A stretch of DNA of 64,000 nt from an uncultured Oscillospiraceae bacterium (GCA_934462925.1 CAKSIT010000010.1:68494-132493); one strand, 5' to 3'; numbered from the stretch's first letter, positions 25,808-35,382 are shown. Program-made: numbers and translations. The notes: generated from the letters alone by a model not told the origin.

Positions 25808-26604
25808 CAAAGCTTATTTCGGCAGGGTGCGTGTGCGTGGACGTTTTTGAGCAGGAGGGCGAGCTGCGCGCGGGCGGCGAGGCGCTCAACTTCTGCGGCA
25901 ACGCCTGCACGCTGAGCGGCGTTGAAACGGCGCTCGCAGGAGTTACGGGCGACGACGCATACGCAGATTTTATCCGTGAACGGCTGCGCACGCTGCCCGT
26001 GGATACCTCGCACCTGCACATGGTTCACGGCGCTACTGCAAATCACCGTATCCGCCACACGGCGGACGGCGACAGGTGGTTCGCCGAGGGCGCGTGGAAC
26101 GGCGGCGTTCAGGACGCGTTCAGGCTTGACGGCGCGGACCTTGCCTTTTTGCAGACGGCTGACGCGGTGCACACGATGTACGATTCGCCGCTTTTCGGGC
26201 AGGTGCTTGAAGCGCGGCGGCAGGGCGGATTCCTGCTTGCGGCGGATTTTAACGATTACGGCGGCTATGACGCGTGGGAGAAATATCTGCGCGATATAGA
26301 CCTTTTCTTTATTAGCGACGCGGCGGGCGATTGGTGCGAAAACGCGCTTCGCGAGTGGTCGCAGCGGTTCGGCGGGGTGTTTACGGTAACGCACGGCGCT
26401 GCGGGCAGCGTATCGTTCTGCGGCGGCAGGGAGTACAGGTGCGCGGCGGTTCCCGTTGAAAAGGTGACAGACACGACGGGCGCGGGCGACAGCTATATTG
26501 CGGGCTTTACCGCGGAATACGCGCGCTCGCATGATATCGTGAAGGCAATGGAACAGGGAAGCGCGCTTGCGGCGGCGAACATCGTGCGGCTCGGCGGCTT
26601 CTGA
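25804..26604 (+). CDS. PfkB-family sugar kinase (fructoselysine-kinase-like)
   Basis: A 266-residue ribokinase-family kinase. PfkB signature 2 is DTTGAGDSYIAGF with the catalytic Asp, and the N-terminal 'GGEALNFCGNACTLSGVETALAGVTGDD' fits the sugar-binding part. The short length and 'FISDAAGDW' region recall fructoselysine 6-kinase (FrlD)-like members, but the substrate is not certain. It is inserted between mutL and miaA, which are usually adjacent, and overlaps mutL by 4 bp. Confidence 0.85.
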   Translation: MTKLISAGCVCVDVFEQEGELRAGGEALNFCGNACTLSGVETALAGVTGDDAYADFIRERLRTLPVDTSHLHMVHGATANHRIRHTADGDRWFAEGAWNGGVQDAFRLDGADLAFLQTADAVHTMYDSPLFGQVLEARRQGGFLLAADFNDYGGYDAWEKYLRDIDLFFISDAAGDWCENALREWSQRFGGVFTVTHGAAGSVSFCGGREYRCAAVPVEKVTDTTGAGDSYIAGFTAEYARSHDIVKAMEQGSALAAANIVRLGGF

Positions 26605-26621
26605 CGGATACGGAGGCGGCA

Positions 26622-27551
26622 ATGAACAGGGTGCTTGTAGTCTGCGGGCCTACCGCTTCGGGCAAGACCGCGCTTGCGGTGGAGCTTGCAAAGCGGCACA
26701 ACGGCGAGGTCATATCTGCGGACAGTATGCAGATTTACACCGATATGGACGTAGCCTCCGCAAAGGCTACCGAGCGGGAGCGGCAGGGCATACCGCACCA
26801 CCTTATGGACTTCCTGCCGCCGTCGCAAGGGTTTTCAGTCGCGGACTGGACGGCTATGGCGGACGAATGCACGCGCGACATACTCTCGCGCGGGAAAACG
26901 CCGATAATCTGCGGCGGCACGGGGCTTTACATCTCGTCGTTCGTGGACAACCTCACGTTTGACGACAGCCGCTGCGACCCCGCTTTCCGCGAGGAGATGC
27001 GGGCGTTCGCGCAGGAGCATGGCGGCGCGGCTCTGCTGGAGCGCCTGCGCGCTGTAGACGCGCAGACGGCGGCGGCTCTCCACGAAAACAACGTGGGGCG
27101 CATAATCCGCGCGCTTGAGGTGTACCACACGACAGGTCACACCATATCCGAAGCGAAGCGAATGTCGCGCGCCGTACCCTCGCCCTACGAGTTTGTGATG
27201 ATGGCGCTTGTTTTCGCGGACAGGGCGGTGCTGCACGAGCGCATAAACAGGCGCGTGGACATAATGCTTCAGAACGGCCTGCTTGACGAGGCGCGCGCCT
27301 GCTGGCTCGACAGTGAGCGCCCCACGGCGGCACAGGCTATCGGCTGCAAGGAGTTCTACCCGTACTTTGCGGGGGAGAAGCCGCTTGAGGAGTGCGTTGA
27401 AACGCTGAAGCTGCGCACGCGGCAGTATGCAAAGCGCCAGATGACGTGGTTCAGGCGCGACCCGCGCATACACGAGCTTGTGCTTGACGGCACGGAGAGC
27501 TTAGAGCGCGTAACGCAGCTTGCGGAGGAGATAATAAGCGCGGCGGGGTAA
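26622..27551 (+). CDS. miaA: tRNA dimethylallyltransferase MiaA
   Basis: A 309-residue enzyme that transfers dimethylallyl to A37 of tRNAs reading U-starting codons. The P-loop is GPTASGKT (residues 9-16), DSMQIYTDMDVASAK is the DSxQvY motif, and 'GGTGLYISSF' and 'RQYAKRQMTWFRRDP' are conserved. It acts before MiaB, encoded upstream in the same cluster. The start follows GGAGGCGGCA. miaA-hfq proximity is typical, though hfq has its own promoter. Confidence 0.96.
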   Translation: MNRVLVVCGPTASGKTALAVELAKRHNGEVISADSMQIYTDMDVASAKATERERQGIPHHLMDFLPPSQGFSVADWTAMADECTRDILSRGKTPIICGGTGLYISSFVDNLTFDDSRCDPAFREEMRAFAQEHGGAALLERLRAVDAQTAAALHENNVGRIIRALEVYHTTGHTISEAKRMSRAVPSPYEFVMMALVFADRAVLHERINRRVDIMLQNGLLDEARACWLDSERPTAAQAIGCKEFYPYFAGEKPLEECVETLKLRTRQYAKRQMTWFRRDPRIHELVLDGTESLERVTQLAEEIISAAG

Positions 27552-27624
27552 GGCGCGGAACGCCTGATTCGGCGGGCGTTTTAAGGGCTTTCGGTCGCGT
27601 TTTTTCTGCGGACTATTGCGGCGC

Positions 27625-27665
27625 GCATTTATGCGCGTTGCATTTATGCGCGTTGCATTTATGCG
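27625..27665. repeat. 15-bp tandem repeat, 2.7 copies
   Basis: GCATTTATGCGCGTT is repeated at 27625-27639 and 27640-27654, followed by a partial copy to 27665. Each unit contains the palindrome GCATTTATGC-like core. It lies in the 424-bp miaA-hfq gap. Apart from this and the hfq promoter I see nothing coding in that gap. Confidence 0.8.
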
Positions 27666-27880
27666 ACTGCTCATTTTCGTCGGACGCTTTGCGCGCTCTC
27701 GTTCCCACTTTATTACTGTAAAGGTAAATATTCCCTGCAAATGAAAGCGAGCGCCGTTTCTTCTTGCAGGAATATAGCGGCTGAAATGGCTATTTATGGA
27801 TATTTAGAGCGCATTTGTAGAATTTTTTTGAAATATTTTTTGAAAACAGGTGAAAAGTAACTAGATTTTTTTGAAATGAT

Positions 27881-27890
27881 ATGCTATAAT
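27881..27890 (+). promoter_or_regulatory. Promoter of hfq (extended -10)
   Basis: ATGCTATAAT, with TATAAT at 27885-27890. The -35 position (27862-27867, TAGATT) is weak, as often seen with extended -10 promoters. Leader of about 80 nt to the hfq start. Confidence 0.65.
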
Positions 27891-27975
27891 ATATTTTGTA
27901 ACATTGGGGCAATTTGCGTTTTGAATATAAAACAGAATGCAAACACCGAATAAAAGAGAGAAAAGGTGGTTTATC

Positions 27976-28221
27976 ATGGCAAAGGATATCAACTTACAGG
28001 ACGTTTTCCTCAATCAGGCAAGAAAGGACAGGATTCCTGTTACTATCTATATCACTAACGGCTTTCAGTTCAAGGGCATTGTAAAGGGCTTTGACAACTA
28101 CACCGTTATACTTGATACCGACGGAAAGCAGAACCTTATTTACAAGCACGCCATTTCCACGATAACCCCCCTGAAGCCCGTGTCTATCCTTGACGCCTAC
28201 GAAAAGGCCGAGGAGGAGTAA
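27976..28221 (+). CDS. hfq: RNA chaperone Hfq
   Basis: An 81-residue Hfq of normal length. Sm1 region '[36 protein letters not shown]', Sm2 'YKHAISTI'. It forms hexameric rings that bind sRNAs and mRNAs. The C-terminal tail is short, as in other Firmicutes. The start at 27976 follows AAAAGGTGG; an in-frame ATG at 27937 has no ribosome site and lies in the leader. The stop overlaps the next start (TAATG). Confidence 0.96.
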   Translation: MAKDINLQDVFLNQARKDRIPVTIYITNGFQFKGIVKGFDNYTVILDTDGKQNLIYKHAISTITPLKPVSILDAYEKAEEE

Positions 28222-29435
28222 TGCGTTCGCGCTGGACAGCCTTCATCATCGTGGTGGTGTCCTTGCTTGTTATCATGCTTGCCGTAGGGCAGACGTTTTT
28301 CGCGGGCGGCAGCGACCTTTCCACGGAAACGGCGTATTTTTACAGCATGGAGGAGGAGATACCCTTTACGGGGGTGTACCTTCGCGATGAAACGGTGGTG
28401 TACGACAGCGGCTCGGGCGTGCTTAGCTATGAGTGCGACAACGGCAGCCGCGTTGGCAAAAGTACGGTCGTTGCAAGACGATATAAGAGCGAGAGCGACA
28501 TCAACGCCCGCAGGGAGATTGAGAGACTTTCGCGGAGAATAGAGGTGCTTAAGAACGCCGAGCGGCTTCTCGGTACGGACAGCTCGCAGCTCGAGGCGAT
28601 TTCGAGCCAGATAAACGAGCGCCACGCGGAGCTTATAGACGCCATAAGAAACGGCGACTACACCGCGGCGGCAGGGCTTGAAAGCACCATGCTCGAGGCG
28701 CTTTGCAAGCGCGAGATAACGCTTGGCAAGTCCGAGGGGTATTCCGCGCGGATAAGCGAGCTTGAAAACCGCATAGCGCAGCTTAACGCTTCGGTTCAGG
28801 GCAGCACGCACGACATATGCGCGGGCGGCGCAGGCTATTTTGTGAGCGGTACGGACGGTTACGAGGGCGAGCTTGGCTTCTCGGATATCGAGGGTCTTAC
28901 CGCAAAGCGGATAAACGATATAATTGCAAAGCCCGAAAAGTCCACGGACAGCAGGGCGATAGGCAAGCTAATTTCAGACTACCGCTGGAGAGCTGCGGCC
29001 GTTATAGAAACGCAGCGTATGTTCGGCATGAACGAAACGAAGCAGGTACAGCTCCGCGTAGGCTCGGACGGGTCGCTGTTCGACGCGGTGATTGTGTCCG
29101 TTACCGATAACGGCGATGGAACGTCGCTCTACATATTCGAGTGCGACAGGCTAAACGACGCAGTAACGCAGGGCAGAACGGCGCAGTTCAAGCTGGTTGT
29201 TTCAAGTTACGGCGGGCTGCGCGTGTCGGCAAGCGCAAAGCGAATGACGGGCGACAACGAGTACGGCGTGTATGTCGTGGAGGGTACGTCGCTCAAGTAC
29301 AGGAAGCTTGACGTTATCTACTGGGGCGACGACTATGTGATTAGCGCCCAGAACGACGACCCCGACTACCTCAAGCTGTACGATATTATAGTTACAGAGG
29401 GCAAGGACCTTTACGATGGAAAAGTTGTTGAGTAA
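28221..29435 (+). CDS. HlyD-like membrane adaptor protein
   Basis: A 404-residue protein. Residues ~7-28 are a membrane anchor. It has a short beta part, then a coiled-coil-like helical segment (~90-200), then a second beta-rich region with 'GSDGSLFDAVIVSVTDNG' and a C-terminal barrel. This matches clostridial HlyD-family adaptor proteins, which link to efflux systems, but no transporter is encoded nearby. It is coupled to hfq by TAATG and overlaps yggS by 20 bp, so it belongs to the yggS-sepF-divIVA division unit. Its role is unknown. Confidence 0.65.
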   Translation: MRSRWTAFIIVVVSLLVIMLAVGQTFFAGGSDLSTETAYFYSMEEEIPFTGVYLRDETVVYDSGSGVLSYECDNGSRVGKSTVVARRYKSESDINARREIERLSRRIEVLKNAERLLGTDSSQLEAISSQINERHAELIDAIRNGDYTAAAGLESTMLEALCKREITLGKSEGYSARISELENRIAQLNASVQGSTHDICAGGAGYFVSGTDGYEGELGFSDIEGLTAKRINDIIAKPEKSTDSRAIGKLISDYRWRAAAVIETQRMFGMNETKQVQLRVGSDGSLFDAVIVSVTDNGDGTSLYIFECDRLNDAVTQGRTAQFKLVVSSYGGLRVSASAKRMTGDNEYGVYVVEGTSLKYRKLDVIYWGDDYVISAQNDDPDYLKLYDIIVTEGKDLYDGKVVE

Positions 29436-30120
29436 CACGCAGACCTCTGCGGACGATATAGCGCAAAACTACGCGCGTATCCGCGAAAACATGGCGCGCG
29501 CCATGGCGGCCGCGGGGCGCACGGACAGCGTGCAGCTCATGGCGGTAACCAAAACGGTTAGCCCCGACAGGGTAAACCGCGCTGTGGAGCTTGGCGCAGA
29601 CCTGCTCGGCGAAAACCGCGTGCAGGAGTTTCTTGAAAAGCGCGAGAGCTATCTTCCCGCGCAGGTGCATTTCATCGGGTCGCTGCAAAGCAACAAGGTG
29701 AAGTACATCATAGACAAGGTAACGATGATACATTCCGTTGACAGCGTACACCTTGCGGAGGAAATAGACCGCAGGGCGGCGCAGCACGGGCTGGTCATGG
29801 ATATACTCGCCGAGATAAATATAGGCGGCGAGGAAACAAAAGGCGGCATAGCGCCCGCGCAGGCGGAGGAGTTCTGCGCGCAGCTGCGCGGCCTTAAAAA
29901 CGTAAGACTGAGAGGTCTTATGACGATTCCGCCGCCAAAATGCGCGGAGAGCTGCTATGCGGATATGCAGACGCTCTTTAAGCGGCTGGGGCAGTCGTTC
30001 GGCGGTGAGTTCGACACGCTTTCTATGGGTATGTCGGGCGACTATGAAACGGCGATAAAATATGGGGCAACAATTATCCGGATAGGTTCGGGCCTTTTCG
30101 GGTACAGAAAATATTTATAA
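29416..30120 (+). CDS. yggS: YggS-family PLP homeostasis protein
   Basis: A 234-residue single-domain, fold-III PLP protein. 'LMAVTKTV' contains the PLP Lys, followed by 'LLGENRVQEFLEK', 'HFIGSLQSNKVKYI', 'SMGMSGDYETAIKYGATIIRIGSGLFG'. The family binds pyridoxal phosphate and keeps its level balanced; no enzyme activity is known. The Bacillus counterpart (ylmE) lies directly before sepF, as here. Confidence 0.94.
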   Translation: MEKLLSNTQTSADDIAQNYARIRENMARAMAAAGRTDSVQLMAVTKTVSPDRVNRAVELGADLLGENRVQEFLEKRESYLPAQVHFIGSLQSNKVKYIIDKVTMIHSVDSVHLAEEIDRRAAQHGLVMDILAEINIGGEETKGGIAPAQAEEFCAQLRGLKNVRLRGLMTIPPPKCAESCYADMQTLFKRLGQSFGGEFDTLSMGMSGDYETAIKYGATIIRIGSGLFGYRKYL

Positions 30121-30136
30121 TTGGGAGGAAAATATC

Positions 30137-30643
30137 ATGTTTGAAAAGTTCAAGGAGTTCCTTAGCCACAGGGCAGAGGACAACGACACGTTCCGCGACG
30201 TTGAGGACGATATGGATATGGGGTACGACACCTCGTCCAGCGCCGTTACGGAGCAGGAGGCTGCCGCAGATTACAGCGATGGCTACGAGAGCCGCTACAC
30301 CCGCTCGGATTCTCAGCGCGGCACGGCTCAGCGCATAAATATCCACAAGATACCCGCAGGAAAGCTCGCTATAATGAAGCCCACCGAGATAGGCGACATT
30401 CTCTATGATGTAGTTAAGCGCCTTAAGGACGGCAACGTTGTAGTGCTTAACCTCAACAAGATAGACAACGACAACAGAAAGAGAATCGTTGACTTTACCG
30501 CAGGCGTTGTTACCACGCTCGGCGGCGCGCTCAACGCAGCTGCTGACTTTACCTACATTGCAACCCCCAACGGCTTCCAGATAGATTCCGAGGAGGAAGC
30601 GGTTTCTGACGCTTACGCGGGCGATTTTACAGGTGAATTCTGA
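30137..30643 (+). CDS. sepF: Cell division protein SepF
   Basis: A 168-residue protein. The N-terminus ('MFEKFKEFLSHRAEDND') is an amphipathic membrane-binding helix. A disordered acidic linker leads to the SepF core 'KPTEIGDILYDVVKRLKDGNVVVLNLNKIDNDNRKRIVDFTAGVVTTLGGALNAAADFTYIATPNG'. SepF tethers FtsZ to the membrane and aligns filaments at the septum. A strong ribosome site (GGGAGG) precedes the ATG. It overlaps ylmH by 11 bp. Confidence 0.95.
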   Translation: MFEKFKEFLSHRAEDNDTFRDVEDDMDMGYDTSSSAVTEQEAAADYSDGYESRYTRSDSQRGTAQRINIHKIPAGKLAIMKPTEIGDILYDVVKRLKDGNVVVLNLNKIDNDNRKRIVDFTAGVVTTLGGALNAAADFTYIATPNGFQIDSEEEAVSDAYAGDFTGEF

Positions 30644-31385
30644 TTTTTTAAGCGAGGAAGAACGCTTCCTTGCCGCACACATATCCGACCTTGAGCGGCT
30701 GAGCGCAAGGTCGGGTGTGCCGCGCTTCTCAGCGTTCCTTAACGAGCGCGAGCAGGCGGTGGCGGCGCAGGCGGCGCGCGGCGCGGAGTTCTTCGGCGGC
30801 TATGAGGGCGCGGGGAGAAGGCTCTGCGGCTTTTTTGCGGAAACCTACGCGCAGGATATGCCGCACGAGGAGCTGTTTCCCGTGGCGGCGGTGACGTTCA
30901 CCTACAGACCGCGCGACGTGCTGTCGCACAGGGATTTTCTCGGCGCGATACTGTCGCTTGGGCTTAAGCGCGAAATGACAGGGGATATTCTCACTGCGCA
31001 GGGGTGCGCGGTGGTGTTCTGCTGTGAGGGCGCGCAGGAAACGATAATGGAGCTGACGAAAGTCGGCAGGGTAGGCGTGAGCGCCGAAGCGGGCGTTACC
31101 GTGCCGCTGCCTGAGCCGAGCGTCAAAAGGATAGACGCCACGGTGTCGTCGCTGCGGCTTGACTGCATTGTGAGCGCTGCGGCGGATATTTCAAGGGAAA
31201 AGGCTGCCGCCTTGATAAAGGGCGGTCTTGTAAGCGCGGACCACGTTCCCTGCACAAGCGTCAGCAGGGAGATAGGCGAGGGCGCTGTTATTTCCGTAAG
31301 GGGAAGCGGCAGATACCGCCTTAAGGAGGTCGCGGGCAGCACCCGCAAGGGCAGGCTGCGTATAGTTCTTGAAAAAAGCGTATAA
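30633..31385 (+). CDS. ylmH: YlmH-type RNA-binding S4-domain protein
   Basis: A 250-residue protein starting with GTG inside the sepF end. Its N-terminal domain ('FPVAAVTFTYRPRDVLSHRDFLGAILSLGLKREMTGDILTAQG'-type sequence) and C-terminal S4 domain ('RLDCIVSAAADISREKAAALIKGGLVSADHV') match YlmH. In Bacillus the family is linked to division and to rescue of stalled 50S-peptidyl-tRNA complexes. Its place between sepF and divIVA is the standard order. Confidence 0.92.
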   Translation: MNSDFLSEEERFLAAHISDLERLSARSGVPRFSAFLNEREQAVAAQAARGAEFFGGYEGAGRRLCGFFAETYAQDMPHEELFPVAAVTFTYRPRDVLSHRDFLGAILSLGLKREMTGDILTAQGCAVVFCCEGAQETIMELTKVGRVGVSAEAGVTVPLPEPSVKRIDATVSSLRLDCIVSAAADISREKAAALIKGGLVSADHVPCTSVSREIGEGAVISVRGSGRYRLKEVAGSTRKGRLRIVLEKSV

Positions 31386-31507
31386 CGCACAATAACCACG
31401 AAAGCAATGCCGCAATGCGGCTGAAAGCGCCATGCGGACAGCGGGCGCGATATAGGCGGCACAGTATGCGCCGCACCCTTAAAAACATTCAGCACAGGGG
31501 GATACTT

Positions 31508-32410
31508 ATGAACGCAAAGGACATTATCACAAGAAGATTCGAGAAAGCGACGTTCAACGGCTACAAGACCGACGACGTTGACGAGTTTCTGCGCGAGATT
31601 TCCAACGAGTACGCGCAGCTTCAGAAAGAGAAAAGCGAGCTGGAGCGCAAGCTTGAGGTTCTTGCGGACAAGATACGCGAATACCGCGACGACGAGGACG
31701 CGCTCAAGGACGCGCTGCTGCTTGCGCAGAAGCAGGGCAACGCCATAGTAGCCGAGAGCAAGGCTGCCGCAGATAAGCTCAAAAAAGAGACCGACGAGGC
31801 CGTTGCAAAGCAGCTTGCGGACGCCAAGGCAAAGAGCGAGAAGCTCATAAGCGAGGCGGAGGACTACAAAAAGCGCATGGTCACCGACTCCAACGGCAGG
31901 GCGGACAAGCTTGTAAAGGACGCCCGCGCGCAGGCCGAGGAGATAAAGCGCGTTATGAACGAGCAGCAGGAGAAGCAGGAGGTAATACTCCAGCGCACCC
32001 GCAAGGAGGTTGCGGAATACAACGCGAGAATACTCGCAATGTATAAGCAGCACGTTGATTTTCTCCAGTCTATCCCCGAAAAGGTGGAGGACGATTTTGT
32101 AAAACGCACGGCTGAGGCCGTTGAAAAGCGCGAGGCTGAACGCGCTGCGCAGGCGAAGCGGCAGGCGGCTGCAAAGCTGGCGGAAAAGAAGCCCGCGCAG
32201 CCCGAAGCGGACGAGCATGAGCCGTTCAAGGCTGTAAGCGAGGATGCTGCGAAGCCCGAAAAGCCCGCCGAGGATAAGGCGAAGCCCGCAGCACCCGCAG
32301 CGCCGCCCGTAACGGAGAGAACGTTCGAGAGCGACCTGCCGTTCTTCAACTCCGCAAGCGAGCCGAAGAACCGCCACACCGATTTGCAGTTCGGTAAAAA
32401 CAGCAAATAA
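31508..32410 (+). CDS. divIVA: DivIVA-family polar/septal protein
   Basis: A 300-residue coiled-coil protein. 'MNAKDIITRRFEKATFNGYKTDDVDEFLREI' is the membrane-curvature-binding head; a long coiled coil covers ~30-220. The Pro/Ala/Lys-rich tail ends in 'TFESDLPFFNS'. DivIVA marks curved membrane at poles and septa. The start at 31508 follows AGGGGGA; an open frame 31 codons upstream has no ribosome site. The ylmH-divIVA gap (122 bp) holds small hairpins only. Confidence 0.93.
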   Translation: MNAKDIITRRFEKATFNGYKTDDVDEFLREISNEYAQLQKEKSELERKLEVLADKIREYRDDEDALKDALLLAQKQGNAIVAESKAAADKLKKETDEAVAKQLADAKAKSEKLISEAEDYKKRMVTDSNGRADKLVKDARAQAEEIKRVMNEQQEKQEVILQRTRKEVAEYNARILAMYKQHVDFLQSIPEKVEDDFVKRTAEAVEKREAERAAQAKRQAAAKLAEKKPAQPEADEHEPFKAVSEDAAKPEKPAEDKAKPAAPAAPPVTERTFESDLPFFNSASEPKNRHTDLQFGKNSK

Positions 32411-32559
32411 TGGCACACCGCGCCCCAAAAAGGCACGGCTTTGCCTGTTTATAAAGGTTATGGGCTTGAAGCGTCCGCGCTTTGAGTAATATATTGAGCG
32501 CGCACTGAGCGCGCCGAAAAAAGCGCCGCAGGAGCGGTGAAAAATAAGGAGACAGCAAT

Positions 32560-35382
32560 ATGTCAGAGGATTTTAACAGCACACTTAATCTGCCGCAGAC
32601 CGAATTTCCGATGCGTGCAAACCTCCCCAAGAGAGAGCCTGATATGCTCGCAAAGTGGGAGGAGGAGCGCATTTACTACGCTCTTTCCGAGAAAAACAAG
32701 GGCAAGCCGTCCTACACGCTTCACGACGGTCCTCCCTATGCAAACGGAAACATTCACCTCGGTACGGCGCTCAACAAGGTGCTTAAGGATATCATCGTAA
32801 AATACAAGAGCATGACGGGCTATAACGCAAACTACGTTCCCGGATGGGACTGCCACGGTCTGCCCATTGAGCTTAAGGCGATAAAGCAGCTTGGCGTTGA
32901 CAGCGCAAAGATAGACCCCGTTGAGCTGAGAAAGGCGTGCCGCAGCTTCGCGCTGTCCTGCCTTGACGACCAGAAGAAGCAGTTCAAGCGACTTGGCGTT
33001 TGGGGCGATTTCGACGACCCGTACCTCACGCTTAAGCCCGAGTTCGAGGCTACGCAGGTAGAGGTATTCGGCGAGATGGTGAAGAAAGGCTACATCTATA
33101 AGGGGCTTAAGCCCGTTTGCTGGTGCAGCGACTGCAAGACCGCACTTGCCGAGGCTGAGATAGAGTATCAGGATGACCCGTGCTACTCCGTATACGTTAA
33201 GTTCCACATTTCCGACGACAAAGGCAGGTTTGCGGGGCTTGGCATTGACCTTGCAAAGGCCTACGCCGTTATCTGGACGACCACTACGTGGACGCTCCCC
33301 GGAAACCTTGCAGTATGCTTAGGTCCGAACTACGAGTACACCTTTGTTAAGGTTGAGGACGAGGAGAGCCGCCACTTCGGCGACTACCTGCTGATGGCGA
33401 AGGAGCTTGTCGATACCGTAATGCAGGCTGTAGGCATAGCTAAGTACAGCACCGTTGGCAGCTTCAAGGGCAGCGAGCTTGACCTTATCGAAACGGAACA
33501 CCCGTTCATGGGCAGAAAGTCAGTTGTTATAAACGGCGACCACGTAACGCTCGACAGCGGTACGGGCTGCGTTCACACCGCGCCGGGCTTCGGCGTGGAG
33601 GACTTTGAGGTCTGCATGAAGTACAAGGGAATGTTCGACGTTATTGTGCCTGTGGACGAGCGCGGCTACCTTACCGAGGAAGCGGGCGAGTTCGCGGGAC
33701 TTAAGACCTCCGACTCCAACAAGGTGATTGCACAGCGCCTTGAGGACGACAACGCGCTGCTTGCGATACAGAAGATAGTTCACCCGTACCCCCATTGCTG
33801 GCGCTGCCACGAGCCTATCATCTACCGCGCGACCGACCAGTGGTTCTGCAACGTTGATATGTTCAAGGAGGAAACGCTTAAGGCTATCGAGGGCGTAAAG
33901 TGGATACCCGAGTGGGGCGAGGAGCGCATAAAGAACATGGTAACCATGCGTTCCGACTGGTGCATTTCCCGCCAGAGAAGATGGGGCGTGCCTATCCCGA
34001 TACTTTACTGCGCAGACTGCGGCGAGGTAGTCGTTACCGATGAAACGATAAACGCTACCGCCGAGATGTTCCGCAAGGAAAGCTCCGACAGCTGGTATGG
34101 CAAGGACGCGTCCGAGTTCATTCCCGCAGGCGTTAAGTGCCCTAAGTGCGGCTGCGGCAGGTTCACCAAGGAAATGGACATCTTCGACGTGTGGTTCGAC
34201 AGCGGCTGCACCCACGCCGCCGTTCTCAAAAAGCGTCCCGAGCTTTCGTGGCCCGCGGATATGTACCTTGAGGGCTGCGACCAGTACAGAGGGTGGTTTC
34301 AGTCTTCGCTGCTCACGTCCGTTGCGACAACGGGGCGCGCGCCTTACAAGGCGGTATGCACCCACGGCTGGGTAGTTGACGGTCAGGGCCAGCAGATGCA
34401 CAAGTCCAAGGGCAACGTTATCCTGCCCGAGGAGGTAATCAAGGACTTCGGCGCGGACGTGCTGCGCCTGTGGGTAGCCTCTCTCGACTACCACAACGAC
34501 GTGCGCGTATCCAAGGATATGCTAAAGCAGCTCTCCGAGAGCTACCGCAAGATAAGAAACACCGCAAGGTTCATTCTGGGCAACCTGTGCGACAACAAGG
34601 GCTTCGACCCCGACACGCAGATGGTTTCCGCCGACAAGCTGGGCGACCTTGACAAGTGGGCGCTCGCAAAGCTTGACGGCGTTATAGAAAAGGTAAGGGC
34701 TTCCTACGAGGCGATGGACTACTACCTCGCATACCACGCAATTAACAGCTTCTGCGTTGTTGATATGTCCAACTTCTACCTTGATATCGTAAAGGACACG
34801 CTTTACTGCGAGGCGGAGAACTCCCCCAAGCGCAAGGCTGTTCAGACGACCATGTATATCATTCTCGACGCGCTTGTAAGGCTCGTAGCGCCGATTCTCT
34901 GCTTTACCGCAGACGAAATATGGCAGTATATGCCGCATAAGAAGGGCGACGACCTGCGCAGCGTTATCTTCAACCAGATGCCCGAAAAGACGGGCGTAGT
35001 AATCGACGAGAAGTTCGAGCAGAAGTGGACGCTTATCCACAGCGTTCGCGACGACGTTCTCGCGGCGCTTGAGCAGAAGCGCGCCGAAAAGGTTATCGGC
35101 AAGCCGCTCGAGGCTATGGTGGAGATTTTCACCGCCGACCCCGCCGTTGCAGCGCTTGAAAGCGACCTTGCAGACGCGTGCATAGTAAGCGGCGTAAAGG
35201 TTCACGCCGAGGGTAAGGGCGAGTTCGAGGGCAGCACGGAGGGACTTTCCGTGACGGTAACGCGCAAGGGCGGCACAGGCTGCGCGCGCTGCTGGAAGTA
35301 CGACGATACCGTCGGCAGCGACGCACAGTATCCCACGCTTTGCGCAAGGTGCGCGGCTGTGGCTAAGCTCACGCTTAACTAA
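32560..35382 (+). CDS. ileS: Isoleucyl-tRNA synthetase
   Basis: A 940-residue class I synthetase. HIGH-type motif in 'PPYANGNIHLGTALNKVLKD', editing domain 'TTTWTLPGNLAV', KMSKS equivalent 'GQQMHKSKGNVI', and two C-terminal zinc pairs 'CARCWKYDD' and 'CARC'. It charges tRNA-Ile. The 149-bp upstream gap is short and contains no recognisable T-box, which is notable since many Firmicutes ileS genes have one. The start follows AAGGAG. Confidence 0.98.
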   Translation: MSEDFNSTLNLPQTEFPMRANLPKREPDMLAKWEEERIYYALSEKNKGKPSYTLHDGPPYANGNIHLGTALNKVLKDIIVKYKSMTGYNANYVPGWDCHGLPIELKAIKQLGVDSAKIDPVELRKACRSFALSCLDDQKKQFKRLGVWGDFDDPYLTLKPEFEATQVEVFGEMVKKGYIYKGLKPVCWCSDCKTALAEAEIEYQDDPCYSVYVKFHISDDKGRFAGLGIDLAKAYAVIWTTTTWTLPGNLAVCLGPNYEYTFVKVEDEESRHFGDYLLMAKELVDTVMQAVGIAKYSTVGSFKGSELDLIETEHPFMGRKSVVINGDHVTLDSGTGCVHTAPGFGVEDFEVCMKYKGMFDVIVPVDERGYLTEEAGEFAGLKTSDSNKVIAQRLEDDNALLAIQKIVHPYPHCWRCHEPIIYRATDQWFCNVDMFKEETLKAIEGVKWIPEWGEERIKNMVTMRSDWCISRQRRWGVPIPILYCADCGEVVVTDETINATAEMFRKESSDSWYGKDASEFIPAGVKCPKCGCGRFTKEMDIFDVWFDSGCTHAAVLKKRPELSWPADMYLEGCDQYRGWFQSSLLTSVATTGRAPYKAVCTHGWVVDGQGQQMHKSKGNVILPEEVIKDFGADVLRLWVASLDYHNDVRVSKDMLKQLSESYRKIRNTARFILGNLCDNKGFDPDTQMVSADKLGDLDKWALAKLDGVIEKVRASYEAMDYYLAYHAINSFCVVDMSNFYLDIVKDTLYCEAENSPKRKAVQTTMYIILDALVRLVAPILCFTADEIWQYMPHKKGDDLRSVIFNQMPEKTGVVIDEKFEQKWTLIHSVRDDVLAALEQKRAEKVIGKPLEAMVEIFTADPAVAALESDLADACIVSGVKVHAEGKGEFEGSTEGLSVTVTRKGGTGCARCWKYDDTVGSDAQYPTLCARCAAVAKLTLN

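Noticed and set aside
32411-32559. T-box leader before ileS
   Set aside because: The gap is only 149 bp and I found neither a T-box core sequence nor a convincing antiterminator/terminator pair.
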